Shown in pieces: positions 53,902 through 62,344 of a DNA stretch of 64,000 bases. Location of the stretch: NCBI RefSeq assembly GCF_900114385.1, contig NZ_FOSW01000002.1:62001-126000 (forward strand), in the 5' to 3' direction. Position 1 is the first letter of the stretch. Each line of letters starts with the position of its first letter. The stretch comes from Geodermatophilus ruber (GTDB taxonomy: Bacteria; Actinomycetota; Actinomycetes; Mycobacteriales; Geodermatophilaceae). The position numbers and the translations under genes are program-made. The notes under the pieces were generated by a model. That model saw only the letters and a list, made by a program, of their open reading frames with translations, did not search any database and was not told where the DNA came from.

Positions 53902-55461
53902 GTGGCCCTGGACTACCCGACCCTGCCCGGCGACATCGACCACCTGATCGCCGACGACCACGCCGTCGTCGAGCGCCTCTTCCAGCACCTGGAGGACGGC
54001 CGCGGCAACCGGCGGGTCCTGGCCGACCAGATCTCCTTCGAGCTGGCGCTGCACGCCTACGCCGAGGAGACCGTCCTCTACCCGATCTGGCCGGAGATCG
54101 GGATGACCGACGAGCGTGACGACGCCGAGCACGAGCACCACGAGATGAAGCGGCAGATGGTCGTCCTGGGCCGCACCGAACCGGGGGAGCCCGAGTTCGA
54201 GCAGTCGCTCGCGACGCTCATCCGGGTCACCCGCCACCACGTGCACGACGAGGAGGACGAGGAGCTGCCCGAGTTCCGGCAGAAGGCCGGGTCCGAGCGG
54301 ATGGCGGAGCTGGGCCGGCAGTTCCTCGCGGCCAAGCGGCAGGCCCCCACCCGGCCGCACCCGCACGCACCCGACGAGGGGCTCGCCGAGCGGATCGCCG
54401 GCGTGCTGGCCCGGCCGCTGGACCTGGTGCGCGACGTGCTGTCCGGCAAGAAGAAGGAGCTGGGCACCGACGCCTCGGGCCTGCTGACCCCGCAGGCGCA
54501 GGCGATCGTCGATGCGTGGTCCGCGATGGGTCCGATGCCCCCGGAGATCCTCGAGCCCGACCAGGCGCGCCGGCAGCCCACCCTGAGCGACGCCGTCCGG
54601 AAGGTGATGGCCGACCGCGGCATCGAGGGCCCCGAGCCGGTCGACTCCGTGGAGGACCGCACGATCCCGGACGCCGCGGGCGGCCGCATGCGGCTACGCG
54701 TCTACCGGCCCCCCGCGGCCGGGCCCGGCCCGCTGCCGATCGTCGTGTGGGTCCACGGGGGCGGCTGGGTGCTCCACGACGTCGACACCTACGACGCCTC
54801 CTGCCGCGGCGTGTGCACCCGGACCCGCGCGATCGTGGTCAGCCCCGACTACCGGCGGGCCCCGGAGGCGCCCTTCCCGGCCGCGCACGACGACGTCCTG
54901 GCCGCCTACCGCTGGACCTTCCGGCATGCCGACGAGCTCGGCGGCGACCCCGGCCGGATGGGGATCGGCGGGGAGTCCACCGGCGGCACCATGGCCGCGG
55001 CGACGGTGCTCTCGCTGGCCGAGGCGGGGGAGCGGCGGCCGGCCGCCGTGGTGAGCGTCTACCCGCTGACCACCGGTGAGCAGTTCGGGCCGTCGATGGA
55101 GGACGCCGCCGACGCCCGGCCGCTCACGCGCCCGCTGCTGTCGTGGGCGGAGATGCACGCCTTCCGGGGCGAGCCGGACGCCGCCAAGGACCCGCGCATC
55201 GACCTGCACGGCTGGTCCGCCCGGGAGCTGACCTTCATGCCGCCCACGCTGGTCATCACCGCCGAACGGGACGTGCTGCGCAGCCAGGGCCAGGAGTTCG
55301 CCCGCCACCTCGACATCGCCGCGATCCCCACGACGTACCGCTACTACCTCGGCGTCATGCACGAGTTCTTCGGCGCCGCCGCCGTCCTCGACGCGGCCGA
55401 CCAGGCCCAGCGGGAGACCGCGGCGCACTTCACCCACGCCTTCACCGCCGCCGGCGTGTGA
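53902..55461 (+). CDS. hemerythrin-domain fused to an alpha/beta-hydrolase (HSL-type esterase)
   Basis: 519 aa from GTG 53902 (CGGGAGG upstream). Residues about 10-150 form a hemerythrin HHE domain with the His/Glu ligands in HLIADDHAVVERLF, LHAYAEETVLYP, EHEHHEMKRQM and RHHVHDEEDEELPEF. Residues about 225-515 form a hormone-sensitive-lipase-type hydrolase: oxyanion HGGGW (285-289), nucleophile GESTGG with S359, then Asp and His in ERDVLR and VMHEFF. The fusion links an O2/NO/iron sensor with an esterase. It lies just after the lipid kinase gene. Confidence 0.88.
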   Translation: MALDYPTLPGDIDHLIADDHAVVERLFQHLEDGRGNRRVLADQISFELALHAYAEETVLYPIWPEIGMTDERDDAEHEHHEMKRQMVVLGRTEPGEPEFEQSLATLIRVTRHHVHDEEDEELPEFRQKAGSERMAELGRQFLAAKRQAPTRPHPHAPDEGLAERIAGVLARPLDLVRDVLSGKKKELGTDASGLLTPQAQAIVDAWSAMGPMPPEILEPDQARRQPTLSDAVRKVMADRGIEGPEPVDSVEDRTIPDAAGGRMRLRVYRPPAAGPGPLPIVVWVHGGGWVLHDVDTYDASCRGVCTRTRAIVVSPDYRRAPEAPFPAAHDDVLAAYRWTFRHADELGGDPGRMGIGGESTGGTMAAATVLSLAEAGERRPAAVVSVYPLTTGEQFGPSMEDAADARPLTRPLLSWAEMHAFRGEPDAAKDPRIDLHGWSARELTFMPPTLVITAERDVLRSQGQEFARHLDIAAIPTTYRYYLGVMHEFFGAAAVLDAADQAQRETAAHFTHAFTAAGV

Positions 55462-55613
55462 GCGGCGACCGGCCCCGGCGGCTCACCCCCCACACCGGCG
55501 ATGGCGCGCCGCGCGGTGACCCCCGGGGCCGAACGCCCTTACGGGGCGGGCCGGCCGGTGCTTCACTGCGGACACGCGATGCCCGACCGACCCCACTCGG
55601 CGAGGAGCCGCAG

Positions 55614-55793
55614 ATGGACACGCTCACCGCATGCCCGCCGGACCGGACCCGGGAGGTCGCCGGGCCGCCGGTGCGCCCCTGCGTCGCAGGGAACATCGGC
55701 GTCGAGCGCCGGGAGATCGAGGCCGAGCCGGTGGCCGACCCGGGTCCCGCCGCGCCCCGTCCCGAGCCGGCGCCGCACCCCGCACCGGCGTGA
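55614..55793 (+). CDS. small Pro-rich protein, coupled to the next gene
   Basis: 59 aa from ATG 55614, with GAGGAG upstream. The second half is Pro/Ala/Glu-rich (AEPVADPGPAAPRPEP). Its TGA overlaps the GTG of the next gene (GTGA), so it may act as a translational leader for it. No domain recognised. Confidence 0.45.
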   Translation: MDTLTACPPDRTREVAGPPVRPCVAGNIGVERREIEAEPVADPGPAAPRPEPAPHPAPA

Positions 55794-56560
55794 CCCCGGT
55801 TCCCGAGCCTCCCGGGGAGCCTCCCGCCCTGGTCGCCGGGGAGGTGCGGGGCTACCGGCGGTTCCACCTGGCCGAGGACGGGCTGCGACCGCCGGTGCAC
55901 GTCACCGCCGGGCCCTGGAGCGGGCAGCTCGAGCACGCCCGGTGCGCCGCCGACGACGCGCACCTCCCGCCCGCGCGGGGGTGCGGGTGCGGCCTCTACG
56001 GGTGGTACCACCCCAGTTACGCAGGCCCGGGCACCGGCTGGGGGGACGTGACCGCGGTGATCGCCGCCCGCGGCCGCATCGTCCTCGCCGACCACGGCTT
56101 CCGCGCGGCCGCGGCGCGGATCCAGGCCGTCGCCCTGCCCCGCCGCCTCGGCCTCCGCCCGCGCCGGCGTCGCCGGTGCGAGCGGATGCTGGGCGAGCGC
56201 TATCCCGGGGTGCTGGTCTACCGGTCCGGGCGGACCATGCTGCGCCGCCACCCGCCCGACGACCTGTCCGCCCTCGGCATCGCCGTCCGTCCGGACCCGG
56301 CCCTCCGCTGCTTCCGGGCCGCGCTGGCCGTGTGGCTGCTCGGCGTCCTGGCCCTGTGCTCGGTGGCGATGGTGCCGCGCGGGGCGCTCGCCCAGATCGG
56401 TCCGGTCGTGTGGTCGGTCGCGCTGACCTGCTTCGTCCTGTGGCAGGCGACGCTCGTCTGGCTCGTCGCCCGGGCCGCGCCGCTACCCGCCGGCCCCCGG
56501 GGGGAGCCCCCACCGGCAGCCGGCGAGCCCACCGTCCCCGGCGCAGCTGACCCCAGCTAG
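55790..56560 (+). CDS. hypothetical membrane-anchored protein
   Basis: 256 aa from GTG 55790. Residues about 10-150 hold a Cys-containing domain with GEVRGYRRFHLAEDGLRPPV and GCGCGLYGWYHPSYAGPG, a pattern I associate with an uncharacterised actinobacterial family. Two hydrophobic helices follow near 185-205 and 213-232 (VWLLGVLALCSVAMV, PVVWSVALTCFVLW). The function is unknown. Confidence 0.65.
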   Translation: MTPVPEPPGEPPALVAGEVRGYRRFHLAEDGLRPPVHVTAGPWSGQLEHARCAADDAHLPPARGCGCGLYGWYHPSYAGPGTGWGDVTAVIAARGRIVLADHGFRAAAARIQAVALPRRLGLRPRRRRRCERMLGERYPGVLVYRSGRTMLRRHPPDDLSALGIAVRPDPALRCFRAALAVWLLGVLALCSVAMVPRGALAQIGPVVWSVALTCFVLWQATLVWLVARAAPLPAGPRGEPPPAAGEPTVPGAADPS

Positions 56561-56658
56561 GACGAAACCGTTCCGCACACCGTTGACCTGCGCCCCGCAG
56601 GGGTCCACCGTCGAACCGCACGTGTCATCCACCACGGCGCACATCGAGGTGTCGGGAC

Positions 56659-58143
56659 ATGGTCGACGAACCGTCGCGGGCGGCTGCGCAGACGCCCCCG
56701 GAGGACGAGCACACCACCGGCCGGGCACTGCTGATCTCCGTGGTCGCCGCGATCGGCGGCTTCCTGTTCGGCTTCGACACCGCGGTCATCAACGGTGCGG
56801 TGGACGCCATCCGCGAAGAGTTCGACCTCAGCTCGTTCGCGCTGGGCTTCACCGTGGCCATCGCGCTGCTCGGGTCCGCGGTGGGGGCGTGGTTCGCCGG
56901 CGCCGCCGCGGACCGGTGGGGGCGTGTCCGGGTCATGGTGATCGCGGCCGGCCTGTTCGCGGCCGGGGCGATCGGCTCGGGCCTCGCCACGGCCGCCTGG
57001 GACCTCGCCCTGTGGCGGTTCGTCGGCGGCGTGGGGGTCGGCGTGGCGTCGGTGATCGCGCCCGCCTACATCGCCGAGATCGCGCCCGCCCACCTGCGTG
57101 GCCGGCTCGGCTCGCTGCAGCAGCTGGCCATCGTCACGGGCATCTTCGTGGCGCTGCTCTCCGACGCCTTCCTCGCCCGCCTGGCCGGCGGCGCGGACCA
57201 GGAGCTCTGGTTCGGCCTGCCGGCGTGGCGGTGGATGTTCCTGACGATGCTGGTCCCGGCTCTGGCCTACGGGGTGCTCGCGCTGCAGATCCCCGAGTCG
57301 CCGCGCTGGCTGGTCGCCCGCGGCGACGACGACACCGCCCGGCAGGTGCTGCGCCAGGTGCTCGGCTCGGCGCGCGTCGACACCAAGATCAGGGAGATCC
57401 AGGACAGCCTCAACCGCGAGCACCGGCCGCGGATGAGCGACATCCGCGGGCGCAACCTCGGACTGCTGCCCATCGTCTGGGTCGGCATCCTGCTGTCGGT
57501 CTTCCAGCAGTTCGTCGGGATCAACGTGATCTTCTACTACTCGACGACGCTGTGGCGCTCGGTCGGGTTCACCGAGGAGAGCGCGCTGACGATCACCGTG
57601 ATCACCTCGGTCACCAACGTGGTGGTCACGCTCGTCGCCATCTCGCTGATCGACAAGATCGGCCGCAAGCCGCTGCTGCTGATCGGGTCGGCGGGCATGG
57701 CGGTCACCCTCGGCCTGATGGCGATCTGCTTCACCCAGGCCACCGGCTCCGGCGACACCCTCTCCCTGCCCGACCCGTGGGGGACGATCGCCCTGGTCGC
57801 GGCCAACCTCTACGTCGTCTTCTTCGGCGTCTCGTGGGGGCCGGTCGTGTGGGTGCTGCTGGGCGAGATGTTCTCCAACCAGATCCGGGCGGCCGCGCTC
57901 GCGGTCGCCGCGGCGGCGCAGTGGCTGGCGAACTTCCTCATCTCCACGACCTTCCCCGCCCTCGCCAGCATCGGGCTGTCGTTCGCCTACGGCCTGTACA
58001 CGGCCTTCGCGGTGCTGTCGTTCGTCTTCGTCATGCGGTACGTCCACGAGACGAAGGGGCGCGAGCTCGAGCACATGGACAACGCGGTGGGCCGTGCGCG
58101 CCGCGCGCCGGCCCCGGCCACCCGGCCTCCCGGCCGGACGTGA
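56659..58143 (+). CDS. sugar porter family MFS transporter
   Basis: 494 aa, twelve helices. Sugar-porter signatures are present: GGFLFGFDTAVINGAV near 30-45, FAGAAADRWGRVRVMV, PAYIAEIAPAHLRGRLGSLQQ, PESPRWLVARG and SLIDKIGRKPLLLIGSAG, ending RYVHETKGRELEHMD. It probably imports glucose or another hexose with protons. Two sugar kinase genes follow on the same strand. Confidence 0.9.
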   Translation: MVDEPSRAAAQTPPEDEHTTGRALLISVVAAIGGFLFGFDTAVINGAVDAIREEFDLSSFALGFTVAIALLGSAVGAWFAGAAADRWGRVRVMVIAAGLFAAGAIGSGLATAAWDLALWRFVGGVGVGVASVIAPAYIAEIAPAHLRGRLGSLQQLAIVTGIFVALLSDAFLARLAGGADQELWFGLPAWRWMFLTMLVPALAYGVLALQIPESPRWLVARGDDDTARQVLRQVLGSARVDTKIREIQDSLNREHRPRMSDIRGRNLGLLPIVWVGILLSVFQQFVGINVIFYYSTTLWRSVGFTEESALTITVITSVTNVVVTLVAISLIDKIGRKPLLLIGSAGMAVTLGLMAICFTQATGSGDTLSLPDPWGTIALVAANLYVVFFGVSWGPVVWVLLGEMFSNQIRAAALAVAAAAQWLANFLISTTFPALASIGLSFAYGLYTAFAVLSFVFVMRYVHETKGRELEHMDNAVGRARRAPAPATRPPGRT

Positions 58144-58189
58144 GCCCGCGCCGGCACGGGATCCGGCCGGGAGCAGAGGAGGAGGCGCC

Positions 58190-59134
58190 ATGCATCGGGC
58201 CATCGGCGTGGACGTCGGCGGCACCAAGATCGCGGCCGGGCTGGTCGACGAGCAGGGCAGGGTGGCCGCGACGACCCGCCGGGACACGCCGTCCACCGAT
58301 CCGGAGAAGATCGAGGAGGCGATCACCGACGTCGTCCGGGAGCTTGCGGTCGGGGAGGACGTCGAGGCGGTGGGTCTGGCCGCCGCCGGGCTGGTGGACG
58401 CCGACCGGTCCACGGTGCTGTTCGCCCCCAACCTCGCCTGGCGCCGGGAGCCGCTGCGCCAGGCGGTCGAGAAGCGCACCGGCCTCCCGGTGGTGGTCGA
58501 GAACGACGCGAACGCCGCCGCCTGGGGGGAGTCGCGGTTCGGCGCCGGCCGGGGCGAGCAGTACGTCGTGACCATCACCGTCGGCACCGGCCTCGGCGGG
58601 GGGATCGTGGTGGACGGGCGCATGTACCGGGGCCGCAACGGCGTCGCGGCGGAGTTCGGGCACATCACCGTCGAGGAGGGCGGGCGCCGCTGCGGCTGCG
58701 GCAGCCGCGGCTGCTGGGAGCGCTACGCCAGCGGGACCGCGCTCGTCCAGGAGGCCCGCGAGCTGGCCTCGGTCTCCCCGGCCACGGCGGTGCGGCTGCT
58801 CGAGCTCGCCGGCGGGCGCCCCGCGGACATCATCGGCCGGCACATCAGCCAGGCGGCGCAGGAGGGGGACGAGGCCGCGCTGGAGTGCTTCGCGATCGTC
58901 GGCTCCTGGCTCGGGCACGGGATGGCCGGACTGGCGGCGGCGTTCGATCCCGGGATGTTCATCCTCGGCGGCGGGGTGTCGGAGGCCGGCGAGGTGCTGC
59001 GCCGGCCGACCGTGCGCGCCCTGGAGGACCGGCTGACCGCGGCCAACTACCGGCCCCCGCCCCGCGTGGAGCTGGCCGAGCTCGGCCAGCTCGCCGGCAT
59101 CGTCGGCGCCGCCGACCTGTCCCGGCGCCGCTGA
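58190..59134 (+). CDS. ROK-family glucokinase
   Basis: 314 aa with AGGAGGAGG upstream. ATP loop VDVGGTKIAAGLVD at the N-terminus, catalytic END motif in VVENDANAAAWGE, and a ROK zinc site CGCGSRGCWE preceded by FGHITVEEGG. This is the actinobacterial Glk layout. It starts 46 bp after the sugar porter gene and is followed by the polyphosphate glucokinase gene, so glucose can be phosphorylated with ATP or polyphosphate. Confidence 0.9.
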   Translation: MHRAIGVDVGGTKIAAGLVDEQGRVAATTRRDTPSTDPEKIEEAITDVVRELAVGEDVEAVGLAAAGLVDADRSTVLFAPNLAWRREPLRQAVEKRTGLPVVVENDANAAAWGESRFGAGRGEQYVVTITVGTGLGGGIVVDGRMYRGRNGVAAEFGHITVEEGGRRCGCGSRGCWERYASGTALVQEARELASVSPATAVRLLELAGGRPADIIGRHISQAAQEGDEAALECFAIVGSWLGHGMAGLAAAFDPGMFILGGGVSEAGEVLRRPTVRALEDRLTAANYRPPPRVELAELGQLAGIVGAADLSRRR

Positions 59135-59154
59135 GCCGCGGTCCGGGACGCGCC

Positions 59155-59943
59155 ATGACCGCTCCGGCGGGAACCGCCCGGTCGACCGGCGCGCGGGGCT
59201 TCGGGGTCGACATCGGCGGGAGCGGGGTCAAGGGTGCGCCGGTCCACCTGGACACCGGCGATCTCGCCGGTGAGCGGGTCCGGCTGCCGACGCCCCGGCC
59301 CTCGACCCCCGAGCAGGTGGGCGAGGTGGTGGCCGAGATCGTCGGCACCGCGGGCTGGACCGGGCGGCTCGGGGTGACGATCCCGGCCGTCGTCACCCGG
59401 GGGGTGACGCGGACGGCGGCCAACATCGACCCCGCCTGGGTGGACGCCGACGCCGAGGCGCTGCTGCGCCGGGCGACCGGCTGCGAGGTCACCGTGGTCA
59501 ACGACGCGGACGCGGCCGGGTACGCCGAGGCCCGGTTCGGCGCCGCGCGCGGCCACCCCGGGGTCGTGCTGGTCACCACCCTGGGCACGGGGATCGGCAC
59601 CGCGCTGGTCCACGACGGCCGGCTGGTGCCCAACACCGAGCTCGGGCACATCGAGATCGACGGCGTCGACGCCGAGCACCGCGCCAGCGAGGCCGCCCGC
59701 GAGCGCGACGGCCTCGCCTGGGAGAAGTGGGCCAAGCGGCTGCAGCGCTACTACCGGACCCTGGAGAAACTGTTCTGGCCCGACCTGATCGTCGTCGGCG
59801 GTGGGGTCAGCAAGAAGGCCGACAAGTTCCTGCCGCTGCTCGACCTGCGGACGCCGATCGTCCCCGCGGCGCTGCGCAACGAGGCCGGGATCGTGGGCGC
59901 GGCCCTGCTGGCCGCCGGTGAGGGAACCGGCGCCCGCAACTGA
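59155..59943 (+). CDS. ppgK: polyphosphate glucokinase
   Basis: 262 aa. ROK fold with [15 protein letters not shown] at the N-terminus, [16 protein letters not shown] in the catalytic segment and [16 protein letters not shown]. No Cys-rich zinc site, which is typical of Ppg[21 protein letters not shown] is the family-specific helix. It phosphorylates glucose from inorganic polyphosphate (and usually ATP). Confidence 0.92.
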   Translation: MTAPAGTARSTGARGFGVDIGGSGVKGAPVHLDTGDLAGERVRLPTPRPSTPEQVGEVVAEIVGTAGWTGRLGVTIPAVVTRGVTRTAANIDPAWVDADAEALLRRATGCEVTVVNDADAAGYAEARFGAARGHPGVVLVTTLGTGIGTALVHDGRLVPNTELGHIEIDGVDAEHRASEAARERDGLAWEKWAKRLQRYYRTLEKLFWPDLIVVGGGVSKKADKFLPLLDLRTPIVPAALRNEAGIVGAALLAAGEGTGARN

Positions 59944-59952
59944 CCGGCCGGC

Positions 59953-60864
59953 TCAGGCGCGCAGCCGGGGCAGCACCGCGCGGGTGAACAGATCGACGAT
60001 CTCGCGGCGGCGGTCGCCCGCGCCGACCGGGGAGAAGATCAGCGTCCCGGCGCCGGCGTCGGCGTACTCGCGGGCCCGGGCGACCACCCGGTCGGGGTCG
60101 CCGTGCAGCAGGTACCGGTCCGCGAGCCGGCTGAAGTCCTGCTGGTACACCGCACCGACCCCGTCGACCACCTCCCGGCGCGACCGCGCCGGGTCTGCGT
60201 CGACGCCGCCCCAGCAGAACACCGCGCCCCGGACCGCGGCCGGGTCGCGGCCGGCCCGCTCGGCGGCCGCGCGCACCTCGGCCAGGCTCGAGGCCACCTG
60301 CTCGGGGGTGTACATGTACGGCATCCAGACGTCGGCGAAGCGGCCGGCCCGGCGGATGGCCGCGGGGCGCCGGCCGCCCAGCCAGAGCGGCGGCCCGCCG
60401 GGCTGGACCGGCCCCGGGTCGAGGGCGAGGTCGGGAATCCGGGTGAACGTGCCCTCGACCTCGACCGCGCCGCCGTCCCAGAGAGACTTCATCACCTCGA
60501 GCGCCTCGTCCGCACGCGCGCCGCGCTGGGCCACGTCCACCCCGGCGGCGACGAACTCCGGGGGGTACTCCCCGCCCACGCCGACGCCCATGTCGAACCG
60601 GCCACCCGAGACCCGGTCCAGCGTGGTCGCCAGCTTGGCCGCCAGCGCCGCCGGATACAGCGGCAGCACGGTGAGCGCGCTGAGCAGCCGGATGCGCGTG
60701 GTCGCGCCGGCCGCCGCGGCCAGCGTGACGAAGCCGTTGGGGTGCGGGGAGTGGAAGAAGAGGTGCTCGCCGGTGGCCACGCCGTCGTAGCCGGCGTCCT
60801 CCGCCGCCCGCGCCTCGGTCGCGACGGCGGTCTGGTCGCTGCCGAGGGTCAGCACGGCGCGCAT
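59953..60864 (-). CDS. LLM-class F420-dependent oxidoreductase
   Basis: 303 aa from ATG 60864. Luciferase-like TIM barrel: [56 protein letters not shown] and [20 protein letters not shown]. In actinomycetes this subfamily usually uses F420. It converges with ppgK, and the ferredoxin gene lies 55 bp upstream on the same strand. Confidence 0.85.
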   Translation of the reverse strand: MRAVLTLGSDQTAVATEARAAEDAGYDGVATGEHLFFHSPHPNGFVTLAAAAGATTRIRLLSALTVLPLYPAALAAKLATTLDRVSGGRFDMGVGVGGEYPPEFVAAGVDVAQRGARADEALEVMKSLWDGGAVEVEGTFTRIPDLALDPGPVQPGGPPLWLGGRRPAAIRRAGRFADVWMPYMYTPEQVASSLAEVRAAAERAGRDPAAVRGAVFCWGGVDADPARSRREVVDGVGAVYQQDFSRLADRYLLHGDPDRVVARAREYADAGAGTLIFSPVGAGDRRREIVDLFTRAVLPRLRA

Positions 60865-60919
60865 CGGACCGGCCCCCTCAGCCGACACGGGTCTTGCCGG
60901 CGCGGTAGCGCCCAGAGCG

Positions 60920-61252
60920 TCATGAGTGCTCGGCGACGAGTTCGGTGTCCACGCCGATCCGGCCGACCTTGGAGGCACCGCCGGGGCTGCCCAGGGCGGC
61001 GTCGCGGCCGGGCAGGAGCTCGACGAAGAACCGCCGGTTGTCGGCGACGTGCGGCTCGTTCTCGTCGGTCACCCGGCGGTCCTGGGCGATCGCCTCGACG
61101 GGGCAGACCGGCTCGCAGGCGCCGCAGTCGATGCATTCCTTGGGGTTGATGTAGAGCTTGCGGTCGCCTTCGTAGATGCAGTCGACCGGGCACTCCTCGA
61201 CGCAGGACATGTCGGTGGTGTCGATGCACTCGGCGCCGATGACGTAGGGCAC
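60920..61252 (-). CDS. 7Fe ferredoxin (3Fe-4S/4Fe-4S)
   Basis: 110 aa. [17 protein letters not shown] provides the first cluster and [15 protein letters not shown] the second, as in the actinobacterial FdxA type. The C-terminal 50 residues are a typical tail. It lies 24 bp after the ferredoxin reductase-like gene in the same operon and is the natural electron partner. Confidence 0.92.
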   Translation of the reverse strand: MPYVIGAECIDTTDMSCVEECPVDCIYEGDRKLYINPKECIDCGACEPVCPVEAIAQDRRVTDENEPHVADNRRFFVELLPGRDAALGSPGGASKVGRIGVDTELVAEHS

Positions 61253-61276
61253 GGGTGTCTCCTCCTGTGCGTGAAC

Positions 61277-62344
61277 TCAGTGCGCGGCGGGAGCGCCGAT
61301 GCCGGCGGGGTCGTCGCTGCTGTGGCCGGGGAAGAGCGGCTGGTCGGGGTCGAGGTAGGTCGCGGCGTTGTTCACCGCGGTGGCGGCTTCCCCGAACCCG
61401 ACCGCGATCAACCGCACCTTCCCGGAGTACTCGGTGATGTCCCCGGCGGAGTAGACGCCCGCGACCGAGGTGCGCATCGCGGTGTCGACGAGGATCTTGC
61501 GGTCGACGATCTCGATGCCCCAGCTCTCCAGCGGCCCGATGTCGGCGGTGAAGCCGAGGGCGGCGATGACCGCCTGCGCCTGGTGCGGGGTGACCGTGCC
61601 GTCCTTGTGCCGGACGTGCACGGTGTGCAGCGTGCCGTCGCCCTCGAGGTGGCTGACCTGCGCGTCGGTGACGATGACGGCCCGGCTCCGCTCGAGGTCG
61701 GCGACGCTGGCCGCGTGGGCGCGGAAGTGCTTGCGGCGGTGCACGAGCGTCACCGAGGTGGCGATGCCGTCCAGGGCCAGGGCCCAGTCGACGGCGCTGT
61801 CCCCGCCGCCGACGATGACGACGTCCTGGCCGGTGTGCGCGGCGAGCTCCCGGACCACGTAGGTCAGGCCGCGGCCCTCCCACTCCGCACCGCCGGGCAG
61901 CGGCCGCGGGGTGAAGGTGCCGATCCCCCCGGTGACGACGACGGCGCCGCAGCCGATGCGGGTGCCCTTGTCGGTGGTCACGACCAGCCGGTCGCCGGGC
62001 CGCGGACGGTGACCGGCCTCGTTGCCCAGCCTCTCCGCGCGCTCGCCGAGCACGTAGACGGGGTCGAAGCGGGCCGCCTGCTCCACGAGGCCGGCGACGA
62101 GGTCGCGCCCCTTGATGCCCGGGAACCCGGCGACGTCGTAGATCATCTTCTCCGGGTAGAGCGCCGTGACCTGGCCGCCCGGCTCGGGGAGGCTGTCGAC
62201 GACCGCCGTCCGCAGGCCGCGGAAGCCGGCGTAGTAGGCGGCGTACAGCCCGGCCGGGCCGGCACCGACGACGAGCAGGTCGACGTCGACGGAGCGACCG
62301 GGGGCGGCCACTCCCTCCAGCAGCAGGACGTCGGTCGCGGTCAT
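61277..62344 (-). CDS. ferredoxin-NADP+ reductase, thioredoxin-reductase type
   Basis: 355 aa from ATG 62344. Two nucleotide folds: FAD VGAGPAGLYAAYYAGFRG near 25 and NADPH VVIVGGGDSAVDWALAL near 180. No CxxC redox pair of true thioredoxin reductase is seen, so it is the ferredoxin reductase type. VYSAGDITEYSGKVRLIAVG is the FAD-closing motif. The start overlaps the ligase stop (ATGA). The pair would feed electrons to an oxygenase of the neighbouring aromatic pathway. Confidence 0.88.
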   Translation of the reverse strand: MTATDVLLLEGVAAPGRSVDVDLLVVGAGPAGLYAAYYAGFRGLRTAVVDSLPEPGGQVTALYPEKMIYDVAGFPGIKGRDLVAGLVEQAARFDPVYVLGERAERLGNEAGHRPRPGDRLVVTTDKGTRIGCGAVVVTGGIGTFTPRPLPGGAEWEGRGLTYVVRELAAHTGQDVVIVGGGDSAVDWALALDGIATSVTLVHRRKHFRAHAASVADLERSRAVIVTDAQVSHLEGDGTLHTVHVRHKDGTVTPHQAQAVIAALGFTADIGPLESWGIEIVDRKILVDTAMRTSVAGVYSAGDITEYSGKVRLIAVGFGEAATAVNNAATYLDPDQPLFPGHSSDDPAGIGAPAAH

